This document shows positions 1 through 7,571 of a stretch of 21,043 nucleotides of DNA, piece after piece. The notes under the pieces were generated by a model. The model made no database searches. It was not told the DNA's origin and was given only the letters and a program-made list of their open reading frames with translations. Made by a program: the position numbers and the translations under genes. Origin of the DNA: CALXOD01 sp964402715 (GTDB taxonomy: Bacteria; Verrucomicrobiota; Lentisphaeria; Victivallales; Victivallaceae); contig CAYODJ010000034.1 in assembly GCA_964402715.1 (NCBI GenBank), positions 1 through 21,043 of the forward strand. Direction: 5' to 3'. Numbering within the stretch: position 1 is the stretch's first letter; each line of letters begins with the position of its first letter.

Positions 1-1
1 C

Positions 2-544
2 ATTGAAATAGAGGAAGTTAACATTGCCAAAGAACGAATTTCTTTGACAGAACCGCCGGGAAGACAAGGAATCGTGGAGGAATTTCCTGCGATACCTGAA
101 AGGGCGCGGACTGAGCGGGTGAAGCTGATTGTTCCGGGCAGATGCCCGGGGCTGCACGGAATCATCGGCGACGTGATGGCGATGCTGAAGGCGATTCATG
201 CTCAGGAAGACAAGGAGGCCGCGCGGCGGAAGGCGGCCATGGTGGCGGAAAAACTGCGAGCCATGAAGCTGGAGCAGCTTGCAAGGCGCGTGGAAACCGA
301 TGTGGAGGAGACGCTGTCCTATATGGACTTCCCTCATGAACATTGGAGCAAGCTGCGGACCAACAACGGCATTGAACGTGTCATGCGGGAAATCCGGCGA
401 CGAACCAGAGTCGTCGGCGTCTTCCCGGACGGCAATTCGGCCATGATGCCGGCAGGAGCGAGGCTGACGTATATTTCCACGACGGAATGGGGGACACGTC
501 CGTACATGGACATTTGCAAACTCTACGAACGAGATGTAAAATGA
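2..544 (+). pseudogene. IS256-family (Mutator-type) transposase, C-terminal remnant
   Basis: The frame is open from the first bases of the window; the first possible start inside it is TTG at 44, so the 5' part may lie outside. The last 90 or so residues match the C-terminal end of IS256-family DDE transposases: a HWSKLRTNNGIER block, then EIRRRTRVVGVFPDG, then a WGTRPYMDI tail. Upstream, the segment VKLIVPGRCPGL sits where the family normally has V-(I/V)-S-D-A-H-x-GL, so the second catalytic Asp appears to be lost. The usual stretch containing the QRCxVH motif and the following helix is missing, leaving a direct join to the region before HWSKL. Residues before about position 40 are not recognisable. 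I read this as a decayed, internally deleted and inactive element. A full-length but very divergent gene is unlikely given the missing motifs. Confidence 0.75.
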
Positions 545-555
545 GAGAGTCGGCT

Positions 556-586
556 CCGTCTCCGCAACCGCCGGTTGCGGAGACGG
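556..586. repeat. Perfect 14-bp hairpin after the transposase remnant
   Basis: Bases 556-569 and 573-586 are exact reverse complements, separated by three bases (GCC). The hairpin starts 12 bases after the transposase stop. It has no T-run on either side, so it is not a standard intrinsic terminator; it may block read-through or belong to the end of the old insertion element. The inner part of the stem (CGCAAC/GTTGCG) occurs again as a shorter palindrome at 798-810, just before the next gene. The rest of 587-830 shows no convincing gene. A GGGACACTACC string at 642-652 could be an IS terminal repeat, but its partner end is outside the window. Confidence 0.7.
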
Positions 587-830
587 GCCGAAGTCGCACG
601 GACTGTCTGTGATCAATCAGAGCTAAATGTGCGCAAACATGGGACACTACCAATCTTTTCGTGACGGGATTGCCTTGATGCGCCTGCGCACGGGAAAGTC
701 ACGCGGCGCACGTGATCGGGCGACACGATCCGGGAACTCCTGGCGCGTCCATTAATTTCCCGGCATTCATCCGGTTTTCGACTCCGTTCTCTGCGGACGC
801 AACCGTTGCGGAAACAAGACGGCGGCGGGA

Positions 831-1238
831 ATGAAGGCGGTGTCGCTCTGTGGTCTCGGCGTGTTCATGCTGGTCGCCGGCGGCTGCGGGGCGGAGTTTC
901 CGCTGCGTCCGGATGCCTTGATTGGCAAAACGAAGACCGAGGTGATCGCCCTCGCGATGGAACATGCCGAACGCACAGGCGATCACAAGGTGAACTTCGC
1001 TGTGGAAACCAGGAATGAACGCGCGGGGACTTGTCATTTTGAGAACCTCTATCACGGGACGCGGATCGGAGCCGAGCGGGACGGGCGTCTGTTGGAATCG
1101 GACGTGTGGAAAGTTTTCTTCACGAGAGAAAGCGTGCTTTTCGGACTGTTGGGGCGCCGTGAAAGATACATCGAGGTGATTTTCAGGGACGGTCGCGTTC
1201 ATGAATGCAGACATGGAACGATTTCCGACGGCGTTTGA
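831..1238 (+). CDS. Small putative lipoprotein, unknown function
   Basis: A 135-residue product with a short signal sequence ending in a lipobox-like VAGGC, with Cys19 as the likely lipidated residue. The mature part is soluble and about 115 residues long. It includes a conserved-looking opening (LIGKTKTEVIAL) reminiscent of the start of BamE/SmpA-like small lipoproteins, in which a G-x-(S/T)-x-x-(D/E)-V turn follows the lipid anchor; this is only a resemblance. The C-terminal half is beta-rich with aromatic and charged residues (WKVFFTRE, YIEVIFRDGRV). The ribosome site is weak (GGCGGGA directly before the ATG). The gene stands alone, with the transposase remnant upstream and recO converging from the right. 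No promoter was identified. The coding call rests on the lipobox and on the open frame fitting between neighbours. Confidence 0.6.
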   Translation: MKAVSLCGLGVFMLVAGGCGAEFPLRPDALIGKTKTEVIALAMEHAERTGDHKVNFAVETRNERAGTCHFENLYHGTRIGAERDGRLLESDVWKVFFTRESVLFGLLGRRERYIEVIFRDGRVHECRHGTISDGV

Positions 1239-1412
1239 ACATCCTCGGAGCCGATGATCCCAGCGGCGTCTGTCGAGTCCCGTCCGGCCGTCCGGGGCGA
1301 TATTGATTGCCGTGCCGCGCCGGATGAGACTGCCGTCCGATGAAAGCCTTTCCGGAATCCGTCGGCACATCCGCCGGCCGCAGAACTCGTAAACCGAAGC
1401 CGGGGGGAACGT

Positions 1413-2027
1413 TCAACGGACGAGACGGTGGAAGTCAAGCAGTGTGTTCAGCCACCGGTTGAGCGCGCCCCAGTAGCTGTCGGGACATGGCGGAAGCGGC
1501 GCGTTTTCGACGCCGGAGGCCACCAGTTTTTCCAGAAACTCGCCCTGTCTGTCGTTCGGCGCCTCCGGGAGCAGGCCGTTTTCATAAAGATAGGTGCATT
1601 TGAGAACAACGGAACATTGAGTCATGTTCCACCTGTCGGCGGCGTCCGGCGGCAGCGACAGCTGCGCCAGTACGCTGCGCAGGGAGTCGAACGTGAACGG
1701 TAGCGGCATGCCGGGTCTGGAATTGCACAGCAGAAAACGCCCGATTCTCCCCGCCAATATGAAATGCTTGGGCTGCTGCGCCAGAGCCGAGAAGTCCTCG
1801 TCCAGTTCCGTCCGGCGCAGCGTTCCCAGCTCCGACTTCTGCGGACAGTCGTATTCCACGGTGAGAGTGCGGTAGAGATCCGTTATCGGGAACTGCTGTC
1901 CCGAGATTTTCTGCGCGCCGTGCGCGACGAGATCCAGTTTGCCGGAATCGGGGCTGATCCCCGACAGCAGCAGTGAGGATTCCCTGTACGGAGTCCGTTT
2001 CAGGACAATGTACTGCGTCGAACTCAT
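1413..2027 (-). CDS. recO: DNA repair protein RecO
   Basis: RecO works with RecR, and usually RecF, to load RecA onto SSB-coated single-stranded DNA during recombinational repair, and it anneals complementary strands. The first 80 residues match the RecO N-terminal OB-fold: YIVLKRTPYRESSLLLSG, then DLVAHGAQK, typical of the family's LxxxxYxExSxL and G-A-R/K signatures. The helical C-terminal part follows, including a RIGRFLL helix. At 204 residues it is shorter than most RecO proteins (about 240). The position after LYENGLLPE, where many RecO proteins carry the first CxxC of a zinc finger, has no cysteine pair, so this is a zinc-free form. The start lies 10 bases after the gatB stop on the same strand with no strong ribosome site, which suggests translation coupled to gatB. 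Confidence 0.85.
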   Translation of the reverse strand: MSSTQYIVLKRTPYRESSLLLSGISPDSGKLDLVAHGAQKISGQQFPITDLYRTLTVEYDCPQKSELGTLRRTELDEDFSALAQQPKHFILAGRIGRFLLCNSRPGMPLPFTFDSLRSVLAQLSLPPDAADRWNMTQCSVVLKCTYLYENGLLPEAPNDRQGEFLEKLVASGVENAPLPPCPDSYWGALNRWLNTLLDFHRLVR

Positions 2028-2037
2028 GAATACGCCG

Positions 2038-3480
2038 TCATCTGGAGAGTCTGTCGCGGAGCAGCGAGATCGTCAGCTGCGGATTGGCCTTTCCGCGGCT
2101 GAGTTTCATGACCTGTCCGACGAAATACTGCAGGACCTTCTCGTTGCCGGCCCTGAACTGGGCGACCTGCGCCGGATTGTCGTTGACGGCCTGTTCGACG
2201 AGAGACGCCACGGCCGCCTCGTCGCTGACCTGAGTCAGTCCTTTCGACTTCACGATTTCCGCAGGATCCGCCCCCGTGGCGAACATCTCCGTGAACACCT
2301 CCTTGGCGGTTTTCCCGCTGACGGTCTGATCCTCGACGAGATTGGTGAGGGCGGCGAGCTGCCTCGGAAGTATCCGGCAGTCGCCGATCGAGGTGTGCGA
2401 TTCGGCTAGTTCGCGGAGCAGCTCCGAAATTATCCAGTTCGCCACCGATTTGGGATTCTTCGCCTCGGCGGCGGCGCTCTCGAACCACGCCGCGAGCATG
2501 CGGTCCTGAGTGAGAACCCCGGCGTCGTACTCCGTGAGGTTGTAGTCCCGCGTCAAGCGGTTACGCAGCGCTTCCGGGAGTTCGGGCAGGGATCGCCGGA
2601 TGTCCTCGATTTCCTCGTCGGTGAACCTGATCACCGTCAGATCGGGATCCGGGAAATACCGGTAATCGTGGGCCTGCTCCTTGGAGCGCATCAGATAGGT
2701 TTCGCCGCGGTCGTCGTTCCACCCTCTGGTCTCCTGCCGGAGCCCGCGCCCGCCGTCGAGCTCCTGCGTCTGTCTCCAGATTTCGTATTCAAGGGCGCGG
2801 TGGACGGATCGGAGGCTGTTGAGATTCTTGATCTCAATCTTCGTGCCGTATCTTTCCGTGTTCACGGGACGCAGGGACACGTTGACGTCGCAGCGCATCT
2901 GGCCTTTCTCCATGTCGCAGTCGCTGATGCCGCCGTACTGCATGATTTCCCTGAGGGCGGTCAGATACGCGTAGGCCTCGTCCGGAGTGCGCATGTCGGG
3001 TTCGCTGACGGTCTCCAGCAGGGGCACGCCGGCGCGGTTGTAGTCGACTCCGCTCGCGCCGGCGAAGTGATTGAGCTTGGCGACGTCCTCCTCCAGATGG
3101 ATTCGCGTGATGCCGATGTCCCGCGGCCGAATCTCCGCGCCGGAAAATCCTCGGCCTCCGACGCGGATCCGCCCGTGTCTGCAGAACGGCATGTCGTACT
3201 GCGATATCTGATAGTTCTTCGGCATGTCCGGGTAGAAATAGCTCTTGCGGTCGAATTTGCTGACGTTGGCTATGGAGCAGCCGGTGAGCAGTCCGGCGCG
3301 CACCGCCTTGAGAACCGCCTCCCTGTTCGGCACGGGGAGAACGCCCGGATACCCCATGCATATCGGACAGATCAGCGTGTTCGGCTCGGCGCCGAACCGG
3401 TTGGGGCAGGAACAGAACATTTTGCTGTCGGTTCGGATCTGGATGTGAACCTCGAGCCCGATGACGGCTTCGTATTGCAT
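2038..3480 (-). CDS. gatB: Asp-tRNA(Asn)/Glu-tRNA(Gln) amidotransferase subunit B
   Basis: GatB is the kinase and tRNA-binding subunit of GatCAB, which converts mischarged Glu-tRNA(Gln) and/or Asp-tRNA(Asn) to the correct amide form. The 480-residue length is normal. The N-terminus carries the family opening YEAVIGLEVHIQ, followed by FCSCPNRFGAEPNT and CPICMGYPG; the cysteines there form the zinc site. The block DYNRAGVPLLETVSEPDM is the GatB signature, followed by the KGQMRCDVNVS region that lines the kinase pocket. The C-terminal 150 residues are the helical and YqeY-like tRNA-binding tail. gatA and gatC are not in the window, so the complex is encoded at separate loci. It is the first gene of a gatB-recO pair. 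No convincing promoter was found in the 160 bases upstream. Confidence 0.96.
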   Translation of the reverse strand: MQYEAVIGLEVHIQIRTDSKMFCSCPNRFGAEPNTLICPICMGYPGVLPVPNREAVLKAVRAGLLTGCSIANVSKFDRKSYFYPDMPKNYQISQYDMPFCRHGRIRVGGRGFSGAEIRPRDIGITRIHLEEDVAKLNHFAGASGVDYNRAGVPLLETVSEPDMRTPDEAYAYLTALREIMQYGGISDCDMEKGQMRCDVNVSLRPVNTERYGTKIEIKNLNSLRSVHRALEYEIWRQTQELDGGRGLRQETRGWNDDRGETYLMRSKEQAHDYRYFPDPDLTVIRFTDEEIEDIRRSLPELPEALRNRLTRDYNLTEYDAGVLTQDRMLAAWFESAAAEAKNPKSVANWIISELLRELAESHTSIGDCRILPRQLAALTNLVEDQTVSGKTAKEVFTEMFATGADPAEIVKSKGLTQVSDEAAVASLVEQAVNDNPAQVAQFRAGNEKVLQYFVGQVMKLSRGKANPQLTISLLRDRLSR

Positions 3481-3565
3481 GAAAGCACCCTGGTTCCGGA
3501 ACTATTGAAGACGAGACGACCTGATTTCGGGGATAATCTACCACGGGAATCCGTAAAATCCAGCT

Positions 3566-3587
3566 CCGCCGGCGGTTTCGCCGGCGG
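3566..3587. repeat. GC-rich 9-bp hairpin between gatB and coaB
   Basis: Bases 3566-3574 and 3579-3587 are perfect reverse complements around a GTTT loop. The element lies between the divergent gatB and coaB starts, about 55 bases before the coaB promoter. There is no T-run, so its role is unknown. It may be a transcription barrier or just a product of the high GC content. Confidence 0.5.
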
Positions 3588-3641
3588 TTCCGGGACGTGC
3601 GTGGGACGCGGCGCCGCCGCCCGTCCGACGCGCGGCGCGCA

Positions 3642-3669
3642 TTGACAAATGCCGTTCCGAGGATATCTT
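3642..3669 (+). promoter_or_regulatory. Sigma-70-type promoter for coaB
   Basis: A perfect TTGACA (3642-3647) is separated by 16 bases from TATCTT (3664-3669), giving a predicted transcript start near 3676. Because the first in-frame ATG of this frame (3649) lies inside the promoter, the promoter supports the start at 3736 instead, leaving a leader of about 60 bases. Confidence 0.7.
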
Positions 3670-3735
3670 AATTGCCTGGTTCGCCGGGGATCCGCCCCGG
3701 TTTCCGGTCTGTGTTTTTCGGTTCGCGCGGGACTT

Positions 3736-4401
3736 ATGGAAGCCAACGGTAACGGAATCAGGAGAATGCTCGTCAGCGCCGGCCCGACAAGGGAGCGCTT
3801 CGACGCGGTCCGGTTCTGGAGCAACCGCTCCACCGGGATGATGGGGTACGCCCTCGCGGAGGCGGGCAGGGACGCGGGGTATTCCGTGACGCTGGTTTCC
3901 GGTCCGGTGACGCTGGAGCCGCCGGCCGGCGTCGCGGTGGTGCGGGTGGAGTCGGCGGCGGAGATGGCCGACGAGATCAGGAGATACGCCCCGCGCATGG
4001 ACGTGATCATCATGGCGGCGGCAGTGGCCGACTACCGGCCGGCGCGCACCGTGGACGGGAAGATGAAGAAGACGCCTGGGCGTCTCGTGCTGGAGCTGGA
4101 ACGCACCGAGGACATTCTGGCGACGCTGGGCGCGTCGAAGCGGCACGGACAGGTTCTGGTCGGGTTCGCGGCCGAAACCGAACATCTGCTGGAGAACGCC
4201 GGAGAGAAGCTGAGGCGGAAGAACCTGGACTGGATCGTCGCCAACGACGTCGGCCGCGGCGACAGAGGTTTCGGTTCTCCGGACAACGAGGTCGTCATGC
4301 TGGGTCGGGGCGGAGAACGTTTCGATTTCGTCCTCGCCCCCAAGCGGGAGATCGCTAGGCGCGTCGTCGCGGTCCTGTCCGGAGGATCCGGATCCGAGTG
4401 A
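3736..4401 (+). CDS. coaB: Phosphopantothenate-cysteine ligase (stand-alone CoaB)
   Basis: CoaB joins cysteine to 4'-phosphopantothenate using CTP or another nucleotide, the second step of coenzyme A synthesis. The product is 221 residues. It shows the CoaB signature SAGPTRERFDAVRFWSNRSTG (about 14-34), the AAAVADYRP block (94-102) and the KMKK motif (109-112), which matches the catalytic-lysine loop of the Dfp/CoaBC C-terminal domain. The CVNFNAE-type equivalent appears as VGFAAET, and the late VANDVGR motif is present. Most bacteria have a fused CoaC-CoaB protein; here no CoaC decarboxylase domain precedes it and the promoter sits directly upstream, so CoaC must be encoded elsewhere. The start at 3736 was chosen because 3649 falls within the promoter. 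A later ATG at 3766 is preceded almost directly by AGGAG and is a less likely alternative. Confidence 0.9.
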   Translation: MEANGNGIRRMLVSAGPTRERFDAVRFWSNRSTGMMGYALAEAGRDAGYSVTLVSGPVTLEPPAGVAVVRVESAAEMADEIRRYAPRMDVIIMAAAVADYRPARTVDGKMKKTPGRLVLELERTEDILATLGASKRHGQVLVGFAAETEHLLENAGEKLRRKNLDWIVANDVGRGDRGFGSPDNEVVMLGRGGERFDFVLAPKREIARRVVAVLSGGSGSE

Positions 4402-4450
4402 CGCGCGGGCAGGCGGACGCGCCGCCGGAGATCCGGACCGGGGAAGCGTC

Positions 4451-4465
4451 GCGATCCCGGATCGC
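4451..4465. terminator. Weak hairpin between convergent coaB and ligA
   Basis: A 6-bp perfect stem (4451-4456 with 4460-4465) with a CCG loop is followed on the plus strand by only TTTC. It lies immediately past the ligA stop and about 50 bases past the coaB stop, so it could help end both transcripts. The short stem and lack of a full T-run make this a weak call. Confidence 0.25.
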
Positions 4466-4467
4466 TT

Positions 4468-6375
4468 TCAGAAATCGAACTCCATCTGCCCCGGAGATTC
4501 CGTCGGTTCCGGCGGCGCCGCGGGCGGCGCGCCGGTCTCCGCGAGCCACTCCTCAAGCGAGACGACGCGGATTCCGTACTTTTCCCCGTCGATGATTTTC
4601 CTGCTTCTTTCGGACGGATCGGCGGCCACCAGCAGCGTGAGCGATTCGGTGACATGATCGACCGCCCTGTAGCCTGAGTTCTCCGCGAGGCGCAGATAGT
4701 AGGAGCGCTTCTCCGGCATCTTCCCCGTGAAGCAGACGGTTGGCGTGTCTGCGGGGGACGACATGTTCACGATTCTGATCTCGCGCAGCAGTTCGTCCAG
4801 AAAACCCGCCTGTTCGGCCAGCGCCGAGCGCAGAGCCGCCGCGCGCTCCGGACCGACTCCTCGGACTCCGGCCCACTGCTCCTCCGTGAAGCTCCTGATT
4901 TCGTCGAACGTGTGGACGGACAGGATTTCCTTGGCCGTGTTTATTCCGACGTGAGGGATGTTCAGGGCGGCCAGCAGCTGATAGTCGGCGATCTCCCGGG
5001 CGGACTGAATCGCGCCGAACAGATTGTCGGCGGACTTCCCCTTGAATCCCTCGATCCTGAAAAGATCCGTCCTCGACAGGGAGAACAGGTCGTGGACGGA
5101 CCGCACATCGAGCGTATTCATCATTTTCCGCAGCGTCGGCTCACCAAGACGGTCGATTCCCAGACTGCGGACGGCGGCCAGCAGTCTCCGCAGCCTGGTT
5201 TCGAAACAGTCGGGATTGGGGCAGCACAGTTCCGGTCCGCGCCGGATCAGCTCGGCGCGGCAGCACGGACAGTGCGTGATGAGAAGACTGCTGCGCGCGT
5301 TCCCCGGCGAGGACGACACGATTTTCGGTATGACGTCGCCGGCGCGCTCGACGACCACCACATCCGACTTCTGAAGATCAAGTCTGACGACGTTGAGGAA
5401 ATTGTGCAGCGTGGCGCGCCGGATGGTCGTGCCGCCGATCTCCACGGGATCGATGTGCGCTATGGGAGTCAGACAGTTCTTGCCGAAGCTCCATTCGATG
5501 TCCAGCAGGCGGCTTTCGCGCCTGATGTTGGAAAATTTGAAGGCGATCGCGCCGCGCGGGTGGTGGGCCGTGTTTCCGAGGGATTTCTGATATTCCTCGT
5601 CGGCCAGCTTGACGACCACCCCGTCGAGCGGGTAGGGCAGCGACTCCATCTCCTCAAGCAGCGCGGGCCATTCCTCGGCGAGGCGTCTGAACTCCACCTT
5701 CCGGGAGATCAGCCGGTAATCGACCAGCGACAGCCTGGCGCGGTGAAGGCGCATCCCGTATTCGACCTGTCTGACGTCGCTCTCGCTGTTGAGGCGCATG
5801 AGCGCTGCCAGCACGTTGCGGGAGTTCTTGTACAGTTCCCCGGTCTTCCGTCTGATGCTCTCCCGCAGCTGCTCGAAACGGTCGCTCCGGATGACGATCT
5901 CCCCCAGCACCGGGCGGTCGACCGCGCCCGTATGGCCGTCGGTCTCCAGCTCCATCAGCGGCAGCTTGTCGGAGATGTTCTCGCCCTGCATGCCGTCTCC
6001 GCGGGTCGAGAGGATCCGGCCGTCGAATCTGGCGGAGATTCCGTCGTATTTGGGCTCGACCAGCAGCATCTCCTCGGGCGACCGCCGGTATTTTTCCGCC
6101 CATCCCACGACCTCTTCCAGAGAATAGGCCTTGTCCAGCGAGAGCATCGGCTCCGGATGACGCACCTTGCCGAGCGACGCCACCGTCGGGGCGTTGATCC
6201 GATCCAGCAGGGGATGCCCGGGCGCGAGACGCTCCAGGGCGCGCACAAGCTCATCGTAGCGGTAGTCGGGGATTTCGTCCCTGCCCAGATCCCAGTGACA
6301 GTGATTGTGGTGGCGGATCAGTTCGACAAGTTCGGGAACGCCCAGTCGCGCGGTGTTGAAGCTGTCCGTTTTCAT
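4468..6375 (-). CDS. ligA: NAD-dependent DNA ligase LigA
   Basis: LigA seals nicks in DNA during replication and repair using NAD+. The 635-residue protein has the complete domain order. An N-terminal Ia-type region (1-70; HHNHCHWD, YRYDEL) is followed by the nucleotidyltransferase domain with adenylated Lys109 in KYDG and the DGVVVK motif (251-256). The conserved LGNTAHHPRGAIAFKF stretch follows, then an OB domain ending near 365. A four-cysteine zinc finger (Cys369/372 and Cys384 or 385/390), helix-hairpin-helix repeats (about 400-530) and a BRCT domain (about 543-615) complete it. The length is a little under the usual 670. The last residues, MEFDF after a proline-rich linker, are an unusual acidic aromatic tail. 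A candidate promoter would start transcription only about four bases before the ATG. Confidence 0.95.
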   Translation of the reverse strand: MKTDSFNTARLGVPELVELIRHHNHCHWDLGRDEIPDYRYDELVRALERLAPGHPLLDRINAPTVASLGKVRHPEPMLSLDKAYSLEEVVGWAEKYRRSPEEMLLVEPKYDGISARFDGRILSTRGDGMQGENISDKLPLMELETDGHTGAVDRPVLGEIVIRSDRFEQLRESIRRKTGELYKNSRNVLAALMRLNSESDVRQVEYGMRLHRARLSLVDYRLISRKVEFRRLAEEWPALLEEMESLPYPLDGVVVKLADEEYQKSLGNTAHHPRGAIAFKFSNIRRESRLLDIEWSFGKNCLTPIAHIDPVEIGGTTIRRATLHNFLNVVRLDLQKSDVVVVERAGDVIPKIVSSSPGNARSSLLITHCPCCRAELIRRGPELCCPNPDCFETRLRRLLAAVRSLGIDRLGEPTLRKMMNTLDVRSVHDLFSLSRTDLFRIEGFKGKSADNLFGAIQSAREIADYQLLAALNIPHVGINTAKEILSVHTFDEIRSFTEEQWAGVRGVGPERAAALRSALAEQAGFLDELLREIRIVNMSSPADTPTVCFTGKMPEKRSYYLRLAENSGYRAVDHVTESLTLLVAADPSERSRKIIDGEKYGIRVVSLEEWLAETGAPPAAPPEPTESPGQMEFDF

Positions 6376-6385
6376 AACGCCCGCA

Positions 6386-6413
6386 AATATACCCCAGCAA
6401 ATTGAAAAAACAA
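6386..6413 (-). promoter_or_regulatory. Candidate ligA promoter (very short leader)
   Basis: Reading the minus strand, TTGTTT (6413-6408) is followed after 16 bases by TATATT (6391-6386). The predicted transcript start is near 6379, about four bases before the ligA ATG, so the message would be nearly leaderless. No clear ribosome site precedes the ATG, which fits a leaderless message. The -35 is a poor match. Confidence 0.4.
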
Positions 6414-6429
6414 ACGGGAGGGATATATT
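6402..6429 (+). promoter_or_regulatory. Sigma-70-type promoter for asd
   Basis: TTGAAA (6402-6407), 16 bases, then TATATT (6424-6429). The predicted start is near 6436, giving a leader of about 120 bases before asd. The -35 region overlaps the -35 of the opposing ligA promoter (6408-6413 lies in the spacer), so the two promoters may compete. Its spacing and GGGATATATTA context resemble the coaB promoter (GGATATCTTA). Confidence 0.6.
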
Positions 6430-6450
6430 ACCGGGATCACCCGGATCGCC

Positions 6451-6487
6451 GCGGCGCGGATCCGGGATCGGCGGACGTCCGCGCCGC
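6451..6487 (+). repeat. Stem-loop in the asd leader
   Basis: Bases 6451-6460 and 6478-6487 form a perfect 10-bp GC stem around a 17-base loop, preceded by a smaller 5-bp hairpin (6431-6435 with 6440-6444). Both lie in the predicted asd leader. There is no T-run to make it an attenuator, and it does not match the lysine riboswitch I would expect for a lysine-regulated asd. Its role is unknown. Confidence 0.4.
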
Positions 6488-6554
6488 GCGGGCGGAACGG
6501 ACTGCCGGTTTCTCCGCGCGGATCTTCGAACAGTTTACTTGAGGAAAGGCAACG

Positions 6555-7571
6555 ATGTCGGACAGCTTGAATATCGCGGTGGTGGGGGCGACCGGGGCGG
6601 TGGGGGTCGAGATGGTGAAGACCCTGGAAAAGCGCAACTTCCCGGTGGCGAACCTGAAACTGCTCGCCTCTGCGCGTTCCGCGGGCAGGACGGCGCTTTT
6701 CCGCGGCGAGAAGATAACGATTGAGGAGCTCGGACCCGGTTCCTTCAGGAATGTCGATGTCGCCCTGTTCAGCGCGGGTTCCGACGTCTCGCGGTCGTTC
6801 CGGCGCGCGGTGACGGACGCGGGGGCGCTCATGATCGACAACTCCAGCGCGTTCCGTATGGAGGACGACGTCCCTCTGGTCGTGCCCGAGGTCAATCCGG
6901 AGGACGCGTTCCGGCATCACGGCGTGATCGCCAATCCGAACTGCACGACCGCCATCATGCTGGTGGCGGTCGCTCCGCTGCACCGGGCCAGGAAGCTGGT
7001 GCGGCTGGTCGCGGCCACGTATCAGGCGGCCAGCGGCGCCGGGGCCCGCGGCATGGAGGAGCTTCTGACGCAGACGCGCCAGCTTCTCGAAGGCCGGCCG
7101 GTGCATCCGCAGGCGTTCGCTCACCGCCTGGGATTCAACCTGATCCCGCATATCGACAGCTTCAACGAGAACGGATACACCAAGGAAGAGCTGAAGATGC
7201 TCAACGAAAGCCGGAAGATGCTCCACGAGCCGTCGCTGAAAGTCTCCTGCACGAGCGTGCGGGTTCCGGTTCTGCGGGCGCATTCGGAGTCCCTGAATCT
7301 GGAGTTCGCCGAGGAGATATCGCCGGCCGAGGCGCGGGAGATTCTGGCCCGCTCCCCCGGAGTCAGGCTCGCGGATGATCCGGACAGCAATCTTTACCCG
7401 ATGCCGATGGACGCCGCCGAACAGTATGACGTGCTGGTCGGTCGCGTCAGGCAGGACATCTCCCGCGACGACAGGCGCGGCCTGGACATGTTCGTCAGCG
7501 GCGATCAGCTGCTCAAGGGAGCCGCGTTGAACGCGGTGCAGATTGCCGAGCTGTTCGTGAACAGACGGTGA
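6555..7571 (+). CDS. asd: Aspartate-semialdehyde dehydrogenase
   Basis: Asd reduces aspartyl phosphate to aspartate semialdehyde with NADPH, the branch-point step toward diaminopimelate/lysine, threonine and methionine. The 338 residues show the N-terminal nucleotide-binding GATGAVG (11-17), the DNSSAFR substrate block (95-101) and the active-site PNCTT with catalytic Cys130. The family's SGAGARGMEEL segment follows, and then a RVPVLRAHSESLNLEF strand with the arginine and histidine that bind substrate. The length is typical of the shorter, Gram-positive-like Asd branch. The ribosome site GAGGAAAGG is well placed 5 bases before the ATG. Diaminopimelate for peptidoglycan depends on this step; a functional tie to the envelope genes further right is not implied. 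Confidence 0.95.
   Translation: MSDSLNIAVVGATGAVGVEMVKTLEKRNFPVANLKLLASARSAGRTALFRGEKITIEELGPGSFRNVDVALFSAGSDVSRSFRRAVTDAGALMIDNSSAFRMEDDVPLVVPEVNPEDAFRHHGVIANPNCTTAIMLVAVAPLHRARKLVRLVAATYQAASGAGARGMEELLTQTRQLLEGRPVHPQAFAHRLGFNLIPHIDSFNENGYTKEELKMLNESRKMLHEPSLKVSCTSVRVPVLRAHSESLNLEFAEEISPAEAREILARSPGVRLADDPDSNLYPMPMDAAEQYDVLVGRVRQDISRDDRRGLDMFVSGDQLLKGAALNAVQIAELFVNRR

Noticed and set aside
2668..3645. A 325-codon open frame on the plus strand, opposite gatB
   Set aside because: GatB is certain on the other strand, and this product has no motifs.
3649..3735. Upstream extension of coaB to ATG 3649
   Set aside because: The codon lies between the -35 and -10 of the promoter at 3642-3669, so it would be upstream of the transcript start.
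4912..6405. A 497-codon open frame on the plus strand, opposite ligA
   Set aside because: It lies opposite a complete LigA with all its motifs. Its product has no recognisable domain and is rich in Arg/Gln/His, as expected from the shadow of a GC-rich gene.
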